Positions 1-5,173 of a stretch of 5,173 bases of DNA are shown here, in pieces (position 1 is the first letter of the stretch; each line of letters opens with the position of its first letter). The position numbers and the translations under genes were made by a program. The notes beneath the pieces were generated by a model that was not told where the DNA came from, did no database searches, and saw nothing but the letters and a program-made list of their open reading frames with translations. This DNA is from Actinomycetota bacterium (GTDB lineage Bacteria > Actinomycetota > Actinomycetes > S36-B12 > UBA5976): assembly GCA_947491175.1 (NCBI GenBank), contig CANLIF010000091.1:1-5173 (forward strand), written 5' to 3'.

Positions 1-552
1 GATGTCGATAACACTTTGCTGGGATTGCGTGGGGCAACCGCAGTTTTCGGCCCACAAAAAGGTGCCGACGAATTTGCGGTAATGGAACTTGAAGGCGCAC
101 TGAAGAACTTCGCCGCACTGTGCGGTCGCAGAACTGATGGCAAGGATCCAGCCGTAGCGCTTGGCTCCGGCGCAGGTGGTGGACTTGGTTATGGTTTGCT
201 CCTGCTAGGCGCAAATCGAGTTGCTGGAATCGAAACTATGCTTGAAATAGTAAAACTTGACGAAGAAATCGAGAAAGCAGACCTAGTTGTTACTGGTGAG
301 GGTTGCTTGGATGACCAAAGCCTGCACGGCAAGGTGATCGCAGGAGTCGCAAGTCACGCTGCAGCCTTAGGCAAGCCTTGTGTTGCATTGGCCGGCGAAG
401 TCAGACTTGGCAAACGCGAATGCGCAACAGCCGGGATAGATTCGGCGTATTCAATGACTGAGTTCGCTGGCAGAGAGAGATCCATGGCCTCACCAGCTGA
501 GGTATTGGCGGAAGTTAGTGCCAGAATGTCCCAAACCTGGGGACGCAGATAG
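1..552 (+). CDS. Glycerate kinase, C-terminal half (5' truncated by window edge)
   Basis: Glycerate kinases of the GarK/GlxK family (Pfam GLY_kinase) phosphorylate D-glycerate with ATP in the cytoplasm, feeding glycerate or glyoxylate carbon into glycolysis. The frame is open from base 1 to a TAG at 550–552, giving 183 codons of a protein normally near 370–380 residues, so about the N-terminal half is outside the window. The first residues read DVDN-TLLG-RGA followed by VFGPQKGA, the usual family block. A Gly-rich stretch GSGAGGGLGYG lies at about nt 169–201, and the TGEG-LD-Q-LHGK block lies at about nt 292–333. Two normally conserved positions differ: Asn-Pro-Leu is Asn-Thr-Leu (Thr at nt 13–15), and the Arg of TGEGRLD is Cys (nt 304–306). 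In M. tuberculosis a homologue also lies directly upstream of erpA. The family call is firm. Exact product (2- or 3-phosphoglycerate) and activity cannot be read from this fragment. Confidence 0.9.
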   Translation, partial: DVDNTLLGLRGATAVFGPQKGADEFAVMELEGALKNFAALCGRRTDGKDPAVALGSGAGGGLGYGLLLLGANRVAGIETMLEIVKLDEEIEKADLVVTGEGCLDDQSLHGKVIAGVASHAAALGKPCVALAGEVRLGKRECATAGIDSAYSMTEFAGRERSMASPAEVLAEVSARMSQTWGRR

Positions 553-617
553 GCCCAGCCACAATTCTTTAGCGACACCTTTTAGCCCCAGATATCGCTA
601 TTTTCACCAGAGTGACG

Positions 618-623
618 TAGCCT
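618..623 (+). promoter_or_regulatory. Possible -10 box for erpA
   Basis: TAGCCT fits the actinobacterial TAnnnT -10 pattern and lies 67 nt upstream of the erpA start codon. No convincing -35 hexamer is found 16–18 nt upstream. If it is used, the inverted repeat at 657–677 would lie in the 5' untranslated RNA. This is a low-confidence guess. Confidence 0.25.
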
Positions 624-656
624 AGAGACAGCAACGGTAACACCGAGCGTTGACTA

Positions 657-677
657 TGTCTTAGGAAAACTAAGACA
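657..677. repeat. Perfect 8-bp inverted repeat before erpA (candidate operator or RNA hairpin)
   Basis: Arms TGTCTTAG (657–664) and CTAAGACA (670–677) are exact reverse complements around the 5-nt spacer GAAAA. The element begins 1 nt after a TTGACT hexamer (650–655) and ends 3 nt before the erpA ribosome binding site. No T-run follows, so it is not a terminator. The position suits a repressor operator or a 5'UTR hairpin controlling erpA translation. The sequence is not a clear match to the IdeR/DtxR iron box, although both contain TTAG and CTAA arms. Repeat geometry is seen directly; the function is inferred. Confidence 0.6.
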
Positions 678-680
678 ACG

Positions 681-687
681 AAGGAGA
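681..687 (+). promoter_or_regulatory. erpA ribosome binding site
   Basis: AAGGAGA is a strong Shine-Dalgarno sequence. The AGGAG core ends 4 nt before the ATG at 691, which is close but workable. It supports that ATG as the start. Confidence 0.8.
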
Positions 688-690
688 ATC

Positions 691-1038
691 ATGACAACGG
701 AGACCGTACAAGAAAGCAGTGTCGTAATTACGGAAACTGCTGCCGTAAAGGTTAGAACATTGCTTGACCAAGAAGGTCGCGATGATTTAAACCTTCGAAT
801 CGCGGTTCAACCTGGTGGTTGCTCTGGTCTTCGTTACCAGTTGTTCTTTGATGATCGCAGCCTTGACGGTGATGTTCGCCAGGAAATCAATGGTGTCGGT
901 GTTGTTGTAGACCGCATGAGTGTCCCTTACCTCGGTGGAGCTGTAATTGACTTCGTAGACACGATCGAGAAGCAGGGCTTCACAATTGACAACCCGAATG
1001 CTGGCGGATCCTGCGCTTGTGGAGATTCGTTTAGTTAG
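691..1038 (+). CDS. erpA: A-type iron-sulfur cluster carrier (ErpA/HesB/IscA family)
   Basis: A-type carriers receive Fe-S clusters from the assembly scaffold and hand them to apo-proteins in the cytoplasm. The 115-residue product is a normal family length. After a short variable N-terminus, it has the HesB core: V-I-T-E-A-A near residues 12–18, GGCSGLRY with Cys44, and the C-terminal GSCACGDSF with Cys108 and Cys110. This gives the C-x63-C-x-C set of three ligand cysteines, all present. It starts with ATG behind a strong ribosome binding site. It sits between a glycerate kinase and adoK, as does the M. tuberculosis homologue Rv2204c (recalled), which supports the erpA name. Separate signals before the gene (inverted repeat) and after it (strong terminator) indicate a one-gene transcript or the end of a short one. 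IscA or SufA would be alternative names for the same family. Confidence 0.93.
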   Translation: MTTETVQESSVVITETAAVKVRTLLDQEGRDDLNLRIAVQPGGCSGLRYQLFFDDRSLDGDVRQEINGVGVVVDRMSVPYLGGAVIDFVDTIEKQGFTIDNPNAGGSCACGDSFS

Positions 1039-1044
1039 TTTTGT

Positions 1045-1083
1045 AAAAAAACCACCTCTATTACGGTAGGGGTGGTTTTTTTT
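1045..1083 (+). terminator. Rho-independent terminator after erpA
   Basis: A long hairpin begins 6 nt after the erpA stop. The arm ACCACCTCTA (1051–1060) pairs with TAGGGGTGGT (1067–1076), with one G·U pair, around a 6-nt loop containing UACG. Flanking A7 (1045–1051) and T8 (1076–1083) runs extend the stem and provide the U-tract. The flanking A-run means it could also act on transcripts from the opposite strand, but no gene on that strand is seen here. Confidence 0.93.
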
Positions 1084-1099
1084 GTTAGGCTCTCCGATT

Positions 1100-2077
1100 G
1101 TGCGCATAGCCATAACTGGATCAGTTGCAACTGATCACTTGATGACCTTCCCCGGTCTTTTTAATGACTCGTTAATGGCAGACCAGTTACACAATGTATC
1201 GTTATCTTTTTTAGTAGATGACTTGCAAATCCGCCGTGGTGGCGTTGCGGCAAATATTAGTTTTGGGATGGGTGTACTAGGCGGAAACCCAATTTTGGTT
1301 GCTGCAGTTGGAACAGATTTTGCTGAGTATCAAACTTGGTTAGAAAGCCATGGCGTCGAGTGCAGTCATGTTCACATTTCGAAGACTGCGCATACTGCCA
1401 GATTTATGTGCACAACTGATCAGGAACAAAACCAAATCGCTTCGTTTTACCCGGGTGCGATGAGCGAATCTATTGAACTTGAACTATCGAAAATTTCTGA
1501 AAAAGCTGGTGGCATCGACCTGGTCTTGATCGGCGCAGATGATCCTGACGCCATGCGAAAGCACACAGAAGCCTGCAAGACACTGGGGATTCCATTTGTC
1601 GCAGACCCGTCACAACAGTTACCAAGGCTAGATAGCCAGCAGACCATTGACGTGGTTGAGGGCGCAGACTACTTGTTTAATAACGAATACGAAGCGACCT
1701 TAATAGAGCAACGGACCGGCTGGTCAGCAGACGAAGTGCTGGACCACGTTGGGATTCGCATTACAACAATGGGAAGCAAAGGCGCGCGGATAACTTCGCG
1801 CGATGGGCTCGACATTTCGGTACCAGTTGCGCAAGAAAAAGCAATAAAAGATCCAACTGGAGTTGGCGATGCATTTCGCGCTGGCTTCTTGACTGGCCTT
1901 GGGTGGGGTTTATCACCACAACGCTGCGCTGAAGTTGGTTCACTATTGGCGACATATGTGATTGAAACAATTGGAACTCAGGAATACATTCTTGACAAAG
2001 CAGAATTCATTTCCAGGCTTAAGGAAGCCTACGGAAGTGAATGCGCACACGATGTGGCAAGTCATTTAGGTAAGTAA
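1100..2077 (+). CDS. adoK: Adenosine kinase, PfkB/ribokinase family
   Basis: Phosphorylates adenosine to AMP with ATP in the cytoplasm (purine salvage). The protein aligns by eye along its length with M. tuberculosis AdoK (Rv2202c), including ITGS-ATDHLM, VSLSFLVDDL, HTARF-CTTD, QIASFYPGAMSE, ADPSQQL and DPTGVGDAFRAGFLTG. The PfkB N-terminal signature gives Gly47, Gly48 and Asn52. The C-terminal DPTGVGD block (251–257) ends in the catalytic base Asp257. Asp12 and Ser36 also match substrate-contact positions I recall for AdoK. I chose GTG at 1100 (325 residues, close to the mycobacterial length of about 324). The frame is open up to a TTG at 1082, but that codon lies inside the terminator T-run and would add six residues with no counterpart. 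The Shine-Dalgarno is weak (AGG, 1087–1089). aat follows after 6 nt. A broader sugar or nucleoside kinase is the alternative, but the AdoK match is strong. Confidence 0.92.
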   Translation: MRIAITGSVATDHLMTFPGLFNDSLMADQLHNVSLSFLVDDLQIRRGGVAANISFGMGVLGGNPILVAAVGTDFAEYQTWLESHGVECSHVHISKTAHTARFMCTTDQEQNQIASFYPGAMSESIELELSKISEKAGGIDLVLIGADDPDAMRKHTEACKTLGIPFVADPSQQLPRLDSQQTIDVVEGADYLFNNEYEATLIEQRTGWSADEVLDHVGIRITTMGSKGARITSRDGLDISVPVAQEKAIKDPTGVGDAFRAGFLTGLGWGLSPQRCAEVGSLLATYVIETIGTQEYILDKAEFISRLKEAYGSECAHDVASHLGK

Positions 2078-2083
2078 CTTCAG

Positions 2084-2845
2084 ATGCACAGTACTCAGGA
2101 GAATGATTTTCCTGACCCCGTGCTGGCACCAGATGACCTTGATCTAATTGCAATCAGTGCATTTGATTCATCTGGATTTCCATTAGAAATCAATCCAGAT
2201 ATCGTTTGGCCAAAGCTAACAAATTTTGGATCAAACTGGGATTCGGAAACTTTAATATCCGCGTATCGTGTTGGCCTATTTCCGATGCCCTATGAAATTG
2301 GCGGGAAAGAATCCGCAATTGGTTGGTGGTCGCCAAAGTCACGAGCAATTTTTTATCCTGGTCAAATATATGTTGCAACATCGCTTAAATCTGCAGTCAA
2401 GAAATTTAGCGTGACAGTTAATCAAGACTTTGAAGCGGTAATGCGAGCTTGCGGAAATCCCGAGCGAGAAAGTGGCTGGATTAACACGGACGTAATCTCC
2501 GCGTTTACCGCGCTGCATCAAATTGGCGTAGCCCACTCAATTGAAGTCTGGGACAACGAAGGCAGGCTTGCAGGTGGTCTTTATGGACTAGAACTTGGTG
2601 GGGTTTTCGCAGGGGAGTCAATGTTCCATGTCACTAAAAATGCATCGAAGGTGGCCTTAGTTCATCTTGGCGAGTTATTAAATGATGGCAGTGGGCGAAT
2701 TATCGACACCCAATGGATGACTAGCCACCTAGAGTCAATGGGAGCAAAACCCATTGATCGCAAGGAATATTGTCGACTTTTGCCAAGTCTTATGGCGCTT
2801 CCACCGATTCTTTCCAGGCTGGCGGGTCCTCCAGAATCTAGCTGA
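2084..2845 (+). CDS. aat: Leucyl/phenylalanyl-tRNA–protein transferase
   Basis: Aat transfers Leu or Phe from aminoacyl-tRNA to proteins with N-terminal Arg or Lys, marking them for ClpS/ClpAP-type degradation (bacterial N-end rule). The 253-residue product shows the family blocks in order: AYRVGLFPMPY (60–70), GWWSPKSRAI (80–89), GWI (131–133), HSIEVW (151–156), GGLYG (164–168), FAGESMF (175–181) and IIDTQW (206–211). Glu178, Asp208 and Gln210 correspond to E. coli Glu156, Asp186 and Gln188, each at the same offset of 22, so the catalytic set is intact. The N-terminus carries about 20 extra residues compared with E. coli. The ATG lies 6 nt after the adoK stop with only a weak AGG (2068–2070) upstream, so initiation may depend on translational coupling to adoK. 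A GTG at 2120 is an alternative start and would keep all conserved blocks. Confidence 0.93.
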   Translation: MHSTQENDFPDPVLAPDDLDLIAISAFDSSGFPLEINPDIVWPKLTNFGSNWDSETLISAYRVGLFPMPYEIGGKESAIGWWSPKSRAIFYPGQIYVATSLKSAVKKFSVTVNQDFEAVMRACGNPERESGWINTDVISAFTALHQIGVAHSIEVWDNEGRLAGGLYGLELGGVFAGESMFHVTKNASKVALVHLGELLNDGSGRIIDTQWMTSHLESMGAKPIDRKEYCRLLPSLMALPPILSRLAGPPESS

Positions 2846-3001
2846 TTCGCACCACGCGTACCACCGCTTCTGAACTCATTGGCGCAGGATTTGGCATCGA
2901 CTCCAGCTGGGTGTTTTTGGGAATGTGATTTTGGTCCCTTGGCCCGTCCCAAACCACGCTATTTGTATCGCTTGAGGTATTCTAAGAAACAAGAAATCCT
3001 T

Positions 3002-3020
3002 GTATTGGCGCGCCGAATAC
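3002..3020. repeat. Inverted repeat GTATT-N9-AATAC enclosing GGCGCGCC
   Basis: Arms GTATT (3002–3006) and AATAC (3016–3020) are exact reverse complements around a 9-nt spacer. The spacer begins with the fully palindromic octamer GGCGCGCC (3007–3014), which stands out as GC-rich in AT-richer surroundings. The element lies about 38 nt upstream of the ctaC start and could be an operator. Five-base arms can arise by chance, so confidence is low. Confidence 0.3.
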
Positions 3021-3041
3021 GCTCTTACTTGGTTGACATTG

Positions 3042-3046
3042 AAGGG
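3042..3046 (+). promoter_or_regulatory. Probable ctaC ribosome binding site
   Basis: AAGGG ends 11 nt before the GTG at 3058. This is slightly longer than the usual spacing but is the only purine-rich Shine-Dalgarno-like match nearby. It supports the GTG start, which also gives a well-formed lipoprotein signal peptide. Confidence 0.5.
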
Positions 3047-3049
3047 CTC

Positions 3050-3065
3050 ATTTTCACGTGAAAAT
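3050..3065. repeat. Perfect 16-bp palindrome across the ctaC start codon
   Basis: ATTTTCACGTGAAAAT is an exact palindrome with no spacer. Its centre is the CACGTG hexamer, and the GTG of that hexamer (3058–3060) is the ctaC initiation codon. A spacerless palindrome cannot make a good RNA hairpin, so binding by a dimeric DNA-binding regulator is the more natural reading. I do not recognise the site of a known regulator. Confidence 0.65.
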
Positions 3066-3852
3066 ATCAGGTAGTCGAAAGCGAACCGTATCTGCGGTGC
3101 TTCTCGGAACGGTATTGCTATCCGGATGCTCAATCGATAACGAATATGGCCGCCTTGGTATGCCAGAGCCAGCTACCGAAGAAGGTAATCGAATTCTCTC
3201 GCTTTGGCAGGGTTCTTGGCTTGCAGCTTTGATTGTTGGCGTACTGGTTTGGGGGCTATTGCTCTGGGCAATCGTTGCTTATCGGCGCAAAGAAGGCGAT
3301 GGCCTTCCAGCGCAAACGCGATACAACGTGCCATTGGAAATTCTCTACACCGTGGCTCCACTCCTGATGATTTTAGTTTTGTTTTACTTCACGCAGCGCG
3401 ACCAAACAATTTTGACCAAAGTCGACGACACTAGTTCGCACAGTGTGAACGTGGTTGGCTGGCGCTGGTCTTGGGCGTTTAACTACGAAGATGAAGGCGT
3501 CTATGATCTAGGCACTCCAGGACAACCCCCAGTGCTTTGGTTACCGGTTGATGAAAAAGTTACCTTTGAACTTACTTCTCCTGACGTAATTCACTCGTTC
3601 TGGATTCCAGCATTCTTGATGAAGATGGACGTAGTTCCAGGACGTAACAATAAATTTGCAGTAACTCCGAATACTGAAGGTGAATTCGTGGGAAAGTGTG
3701 CGGAGCTTTGCGGTGTTGATCACTCCAGAATGCTCTTTGACGTAAAGGTTGTTTCCCGAGCTGATTACGAGGCACACATTGCAGACTTGAAAGAGCGTGG
3801 ACAAATTGGCAAGATCGATTCTGGTCGATCCGAAGTAGCAGGAGTTTCCTAA
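3058..3852 (+). CDS. ctaC: Cytochrome c oxidase subunit II (CuA subunit), lipoprotein
   Basis: Subunit II of the aa3-type oxidase accepts electrons from cytochrome c at its CuA centre on the outer face of the membrane and passes them to subunit I. The 264-residue product begins with a signal peptide (basic RKR at 7–9, then a hydrophobic stretch) ending in lipobox LSGC. Cys24 should therefore become the lipidated N-terminus. Two membrane helices follow at about 52–75 and 91–112. The aromatic motif GWRWSWAFNY lies at 134–143. The cupredoxin domain carries the full CuA ligand set: His179 in DVIHSF, then Cys214, Glu216, Cys218, His222 and Met225 in GKCAELCGVDHSRM. No cytochrome c domain is fused to the C-terminus. 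GTG start. The TAA stop overlaps the ctaD ATG by one base, so the two subunits are translationally coupled. Confidence 0.96.
   Translation: MKISGSRKRTVSAVLLGTVLLSGCSIDNEYGRLGMPEPATEEGNRILSLWQGSWLAALIVGVLVWGLLLWAIVAYRRKEGDGLPAQTRYNVPLEILYTVAPLLMILVLFYFTQRDQTILTKVDDTSSHSVNVVGWRWSWAFNYEDEGVYDLGTPGQPPVLWLPVDEKVTFELTSPDVIHSFWIPAFLMKMDVVPGRNNKFAVTPNTEGEFVGKCAELCGVDHSRMLFDVKVVSRADYEAHIADLKERGQIGKIDSGRSEVAGVS
3840..3844 (+). promoter_or_regulatory. ctaD ribosome binding site inside ctaC
   Basis: AGGAG within the last codons of ctaC lies 7 nt before the ctaD ATG at 3852. This is optimal spacing and supports both the start choice and the TAATG coupling. Confidence 0.8.
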
Positions 3853-5173
3853 TGGCAATTTTAGATAGACCAGTACTAATAACAACTCAGGCACCGATTC
3901 GTCCACCTGCGAAAAAGGGAAACAAAGTTGTCGGTTGGATGACGTCAACTGACCATAAAGTGATCGGCAACCTGTACATGGTCACGTCTTTTGCATTCTT
4001 CGCTATAGCAGGTTTAATGGCCCTTGTTATTCGCGCTGAACTTGCCCGCCCAGGTCTGCAGTTCGTAAGCAACGAGCAGTACAACCAGATGTTCACAATG
4101 CATGGCACCTTGATGCTTTTCTTGTTTGCAACCTCTTTGTTCGCTGGGTTTGCAAATGCAATCATGCCGCTACAGATCGGTTCACCTGACGTTTCGTTCC
4201 CTCGATTAAACATGATCAGTTACTGGCTGTATCTATTCGGCGGCATCACCGTAATGCTTGGCTTCCTAACTCCTGGTGGCGCTGCCGGCTTTGGTTGGTT
4301 TGCTTACGCTCCACTTTCGAACGTAATCAATTCACCGAACGTGGGCTCAGATCTATGGATTCTTGGTCTGACCATGTCGGGTATGGCTAGCATCTTGGGC
4401 GCAGTCAACTTCATCACAACGATTTTCACAATGCGCGCACCTGGTATGACGATGTTCCGGATGCCGATTTTCACTTGGAACATTTTGCTAACCAGCGTGC
4501 TAGTGCTGATGGCCTTCCCAGTACTAGCGGCCGCAATGTTAATGCTGGAATCTGATCGAAAATTCGGATCACAAGTGTTTGATGCGGCAAATGGTGGCGC
4601 AATTTTATGGCAGCACTTGTTCTGGTTCTTTGGGCATCCCGAAGTTTATATTTTGGCTTTGCCGTTCTTTGGAATTGCTACTGAAATTTTGCCAGTGTTT
4701 AGCCGCAAGCCAATTTTTGGTTACAAAGGTTTGGTGCTTGCCACTATCGCGATTGCGGGACTTTCGGTAGCAGTTTGGGCGCACCACATGTACGTAACGG
4801 GGGCGGTCAACTTGCCGTTCTTTGCGTTTATGACGATGCTCATAGCTGTGCCTACGGGCGTTAAATTCTTCAACTGGATCGGCACCATGTGGGGTGGGTC
4901 TGTCAGCTTCGAGACCCCAATGCTTTGGACCATCGGCTTCCTGACAACCTTCCTGTTTGGTGGCTTAACTGGCATCATTCTTGCTGCGCCACCACTTGAT
5001 TTCCATGTAAGTGATTCTTACTTCGTGGTTGCGCACTTCCATTACGTGGTATTCGGTACCGTCGTATTCGCAATGTTTGCTGGCTTCTATTTCTGGTGGC
5101 CTAAGTTCACTGGAAAGATGCTGGACGAAAGATTAGGCAAGCTACATTTCTGGTTAGTTTTTTTTGGCTTCCA
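3852..5173 (+). CDS. ctaD: Cytochrome c oxidase subunit I, 3' truncated by window edge
   Basis: Subunit I holds heme a and the heme a3–CuB site where O2 is reduced, and pumps protons across the cytoplasmic membrane. The frame stays open from ATG 3852 to the window end: 440 codons of a protein usually about 550–580 long, so the last helices and C-terminus are missing. The ligands are all visible: His84 (FTMHGT) and His397 for heme a; His395 (AHFHYV) for heme a3; His262 (FGHPEVY), His311 and His312 (WAHHMY) for CuB. Tyr266 is the residue cross-linked to His262. D-channel residues Asp113 (SPDVSFPRLN), Asn120 and Glu264 are present, as are K-channel Thr335 and Lys338 (PTGVKFFNW). These mark an A1-type proton-pumping heme-copper oxidase. 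The gene follows ctaC with a one-base overlap and a good internal ribosome binding site. Confidence 0.97.
   Translation, partial: MAILDRPVLITTQAPIRPPAKKGNKVVGWMTSTDHKVIGNLYMVTSFAFFAIAGLMALVIRAELARPGLQFVSNEQYNQMFTMHGTLMLFLFATSLFAGFANAIMPLQIGSPDVSFPRLNMISYWLYLFGGITVMLGFLTPGGAAGFGWFAYAPLSNVINSPNVGSDLWILGLTMSGMASILGAVNFITTIFTMRAPGMTMFRMPIFTWNILLTSVLVLMAFPVLAAAMLMLESDRKFGSQVFDAANGGAILWQHLFWFFGHPEVYILALPFFGIATEILPVFSRKPIFGYKGLVLATIAIAGLSVAVWAHHMYVTGAVNLPFFAFMTMLIAVPTGVKFFNWIGTMWGGSVSFETPMLWTIGFLTTFLFGGLTGIILAAPPLDFHVSDSYFVVAHFHYVVFGTVVFAMFAGFYFWWPKFTGKMLDERLGKLHFWLVFFGF

Larger units (their letters stand above)
553..690 (+). other. Glycerate kinase–erpA intergenic region
   Basis: These 138 nt carry no credible ORF. 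From left to right I see a weak hairpin candidate (TAGCGA at 570–575 pairing with TCGCTA at 595–600, 19-nt loop, then TTTT), which could be a poor terminator for the glycerate kinase gene. Next come a possible -10 box TAGCCT (618–623), an isolated -35-like TTGACT (650–655), a perfect inverted repeat (657–677) and the erpA ribosome binding site. The erpA promoter most probably lies here, but the boxes do not pair at good spacing. Confidence 0.5.
2846..3057. other. aat–ctaC intergenic region
   Basis: These 212 nt hold no convincing gene. Short open frames exist on both strands but lack ribosome binding sites and recognisable motifs. Only weak terminator candidates for adoK–aat are visible: a short stem around CCAGCTGG (2903–2910) before T5 (2914–2918), and TTTGG (2930–2934) with CCAAA (2949–2953). 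A possible -10 TATTCT lies at 2979–2984 without a matching -35. The 3' part carries an inverted repeat (3002–3020), a TTGACA (3033–3038), the ctaC ribosome binding site and the left half of a perfect palindrome. The ctaC–ctaD promoter probably lies here. Confidence 0.5.

Noticed and set aside
570..604. Terminator for the glycerate kinase gene
   Set aside because: Only a 6-bp stem with a 19-nt loop and four T residues; too weak to list as a terminator.
657..677. IdeR/DtxR iron box
   Set aside because: The half-sites share only TTAG/CTAA with the consensus and do not align at the right spacing. It is kept as an unassigned inverted repeat.
1082..1099. TTG at 1082 as the adoK start
   Set aside because: It lies in the T-run of the erpA terminator, has no ribosome binding site, and adds residues not found in mycobacterial AdoK. 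GTG 1100 fits the family start.
2097..2147. AGGAG followed by ATG at 2103 inside aat, a possible overlapping small ORF
   Set aside because: The spacing is only one base, too short for initiation, and the frame ends after 14 codons.
3033..3038. TTGACA as the -35 box of the ctaC promoter
   Set aside because: A -10 at 16–18 nt spacing would fall at about 3055–3062, on the start codon, and no TAnnnT is present there. The signal peptide argues against a start codon further downstream.
2879..3061. 60-codon open frame on the + strand between aat and ctaC
   Set aside because: It starts at TTG without a ribosome binding site, ends on the ctaC start region, and shows no motif or domain-like composition. 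The 85-codon frame on the opposite strand (2876–3133) runs into ctaC and is equally unsupported.
3541..3948. 135-codon open frame on the minus strand over ctaC/ctaD
   Set aside because: It is the antisense shadow of the CuA domain region, where the + strand reading has every expected ligand.

Overview
The window suggests an actinobacterium of moderate GC content, lower than Streptomyces or Mycobacterium, such as a planktonic freshwater or marine lineage. The lineage is an inference. It rests on three things: the gene order glycerate kinase – erpA – adenosine kinase – (insert) – ctaC, which I recall from Mycobacterium tuberculosis (Rv2205c, Rv2204c, Rv2202c, Rv2200c); the very close resemblance of the kinase to mycobacterial AdoK; and the lipoprotein-type CtaC. 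All genes lie on the + strand.

Layout: (1) 1–552 is the C-terminal half of a glycerate kinase, cut by the window edge. (2) 553–690 is an intergenic region with a weak promoter candidate and a perfect 8-bp inverted repeat just before the ribosome binding site of the next gene. (3) 691–1038 is erpA, an A-type Fe-S carrier, closed by a strong rho-independent terminator (1045–1083). (4) 1100–2077 is adoK (PfkB-family adenosine kinase), starting only 16 nt after the terminator T-run. aat (2084–2845, leucyl/phenylalanyl-tRNA–protein transferase) follows after 6 nt, so the two look like one transcription unit. (5) 2846–3057 is a 212-nt non-coding gap. It holds a small inverted repeat and ends in a perfect 16-bp palindrome that straddles the ctaC start codon. 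(6) 3058–3852 is ctaC and 3852–5173 is ctaD (3' end outside the window). They overlap by one base (TAATG) and encode subunits II and I of an aa3-type cytochrome c oxidase.

Functionally this is a housekeeping region: cofactor assembly (ErpA), purine salvage (AdoK), N-end-rule tagging (Aat) and the terminal oxidase (CtaC/CtaD). All metal ligands and proton-channel residues that fall inside the window are present. I see no mobile element, CRISPR array, RNA gene or new defence-type system. The observations most worth checking are regulatory: the palindrome over the ctaC start codon, the inverted repeat before erpA, and the terminator that leaves adoK no room for a promoter of its own.
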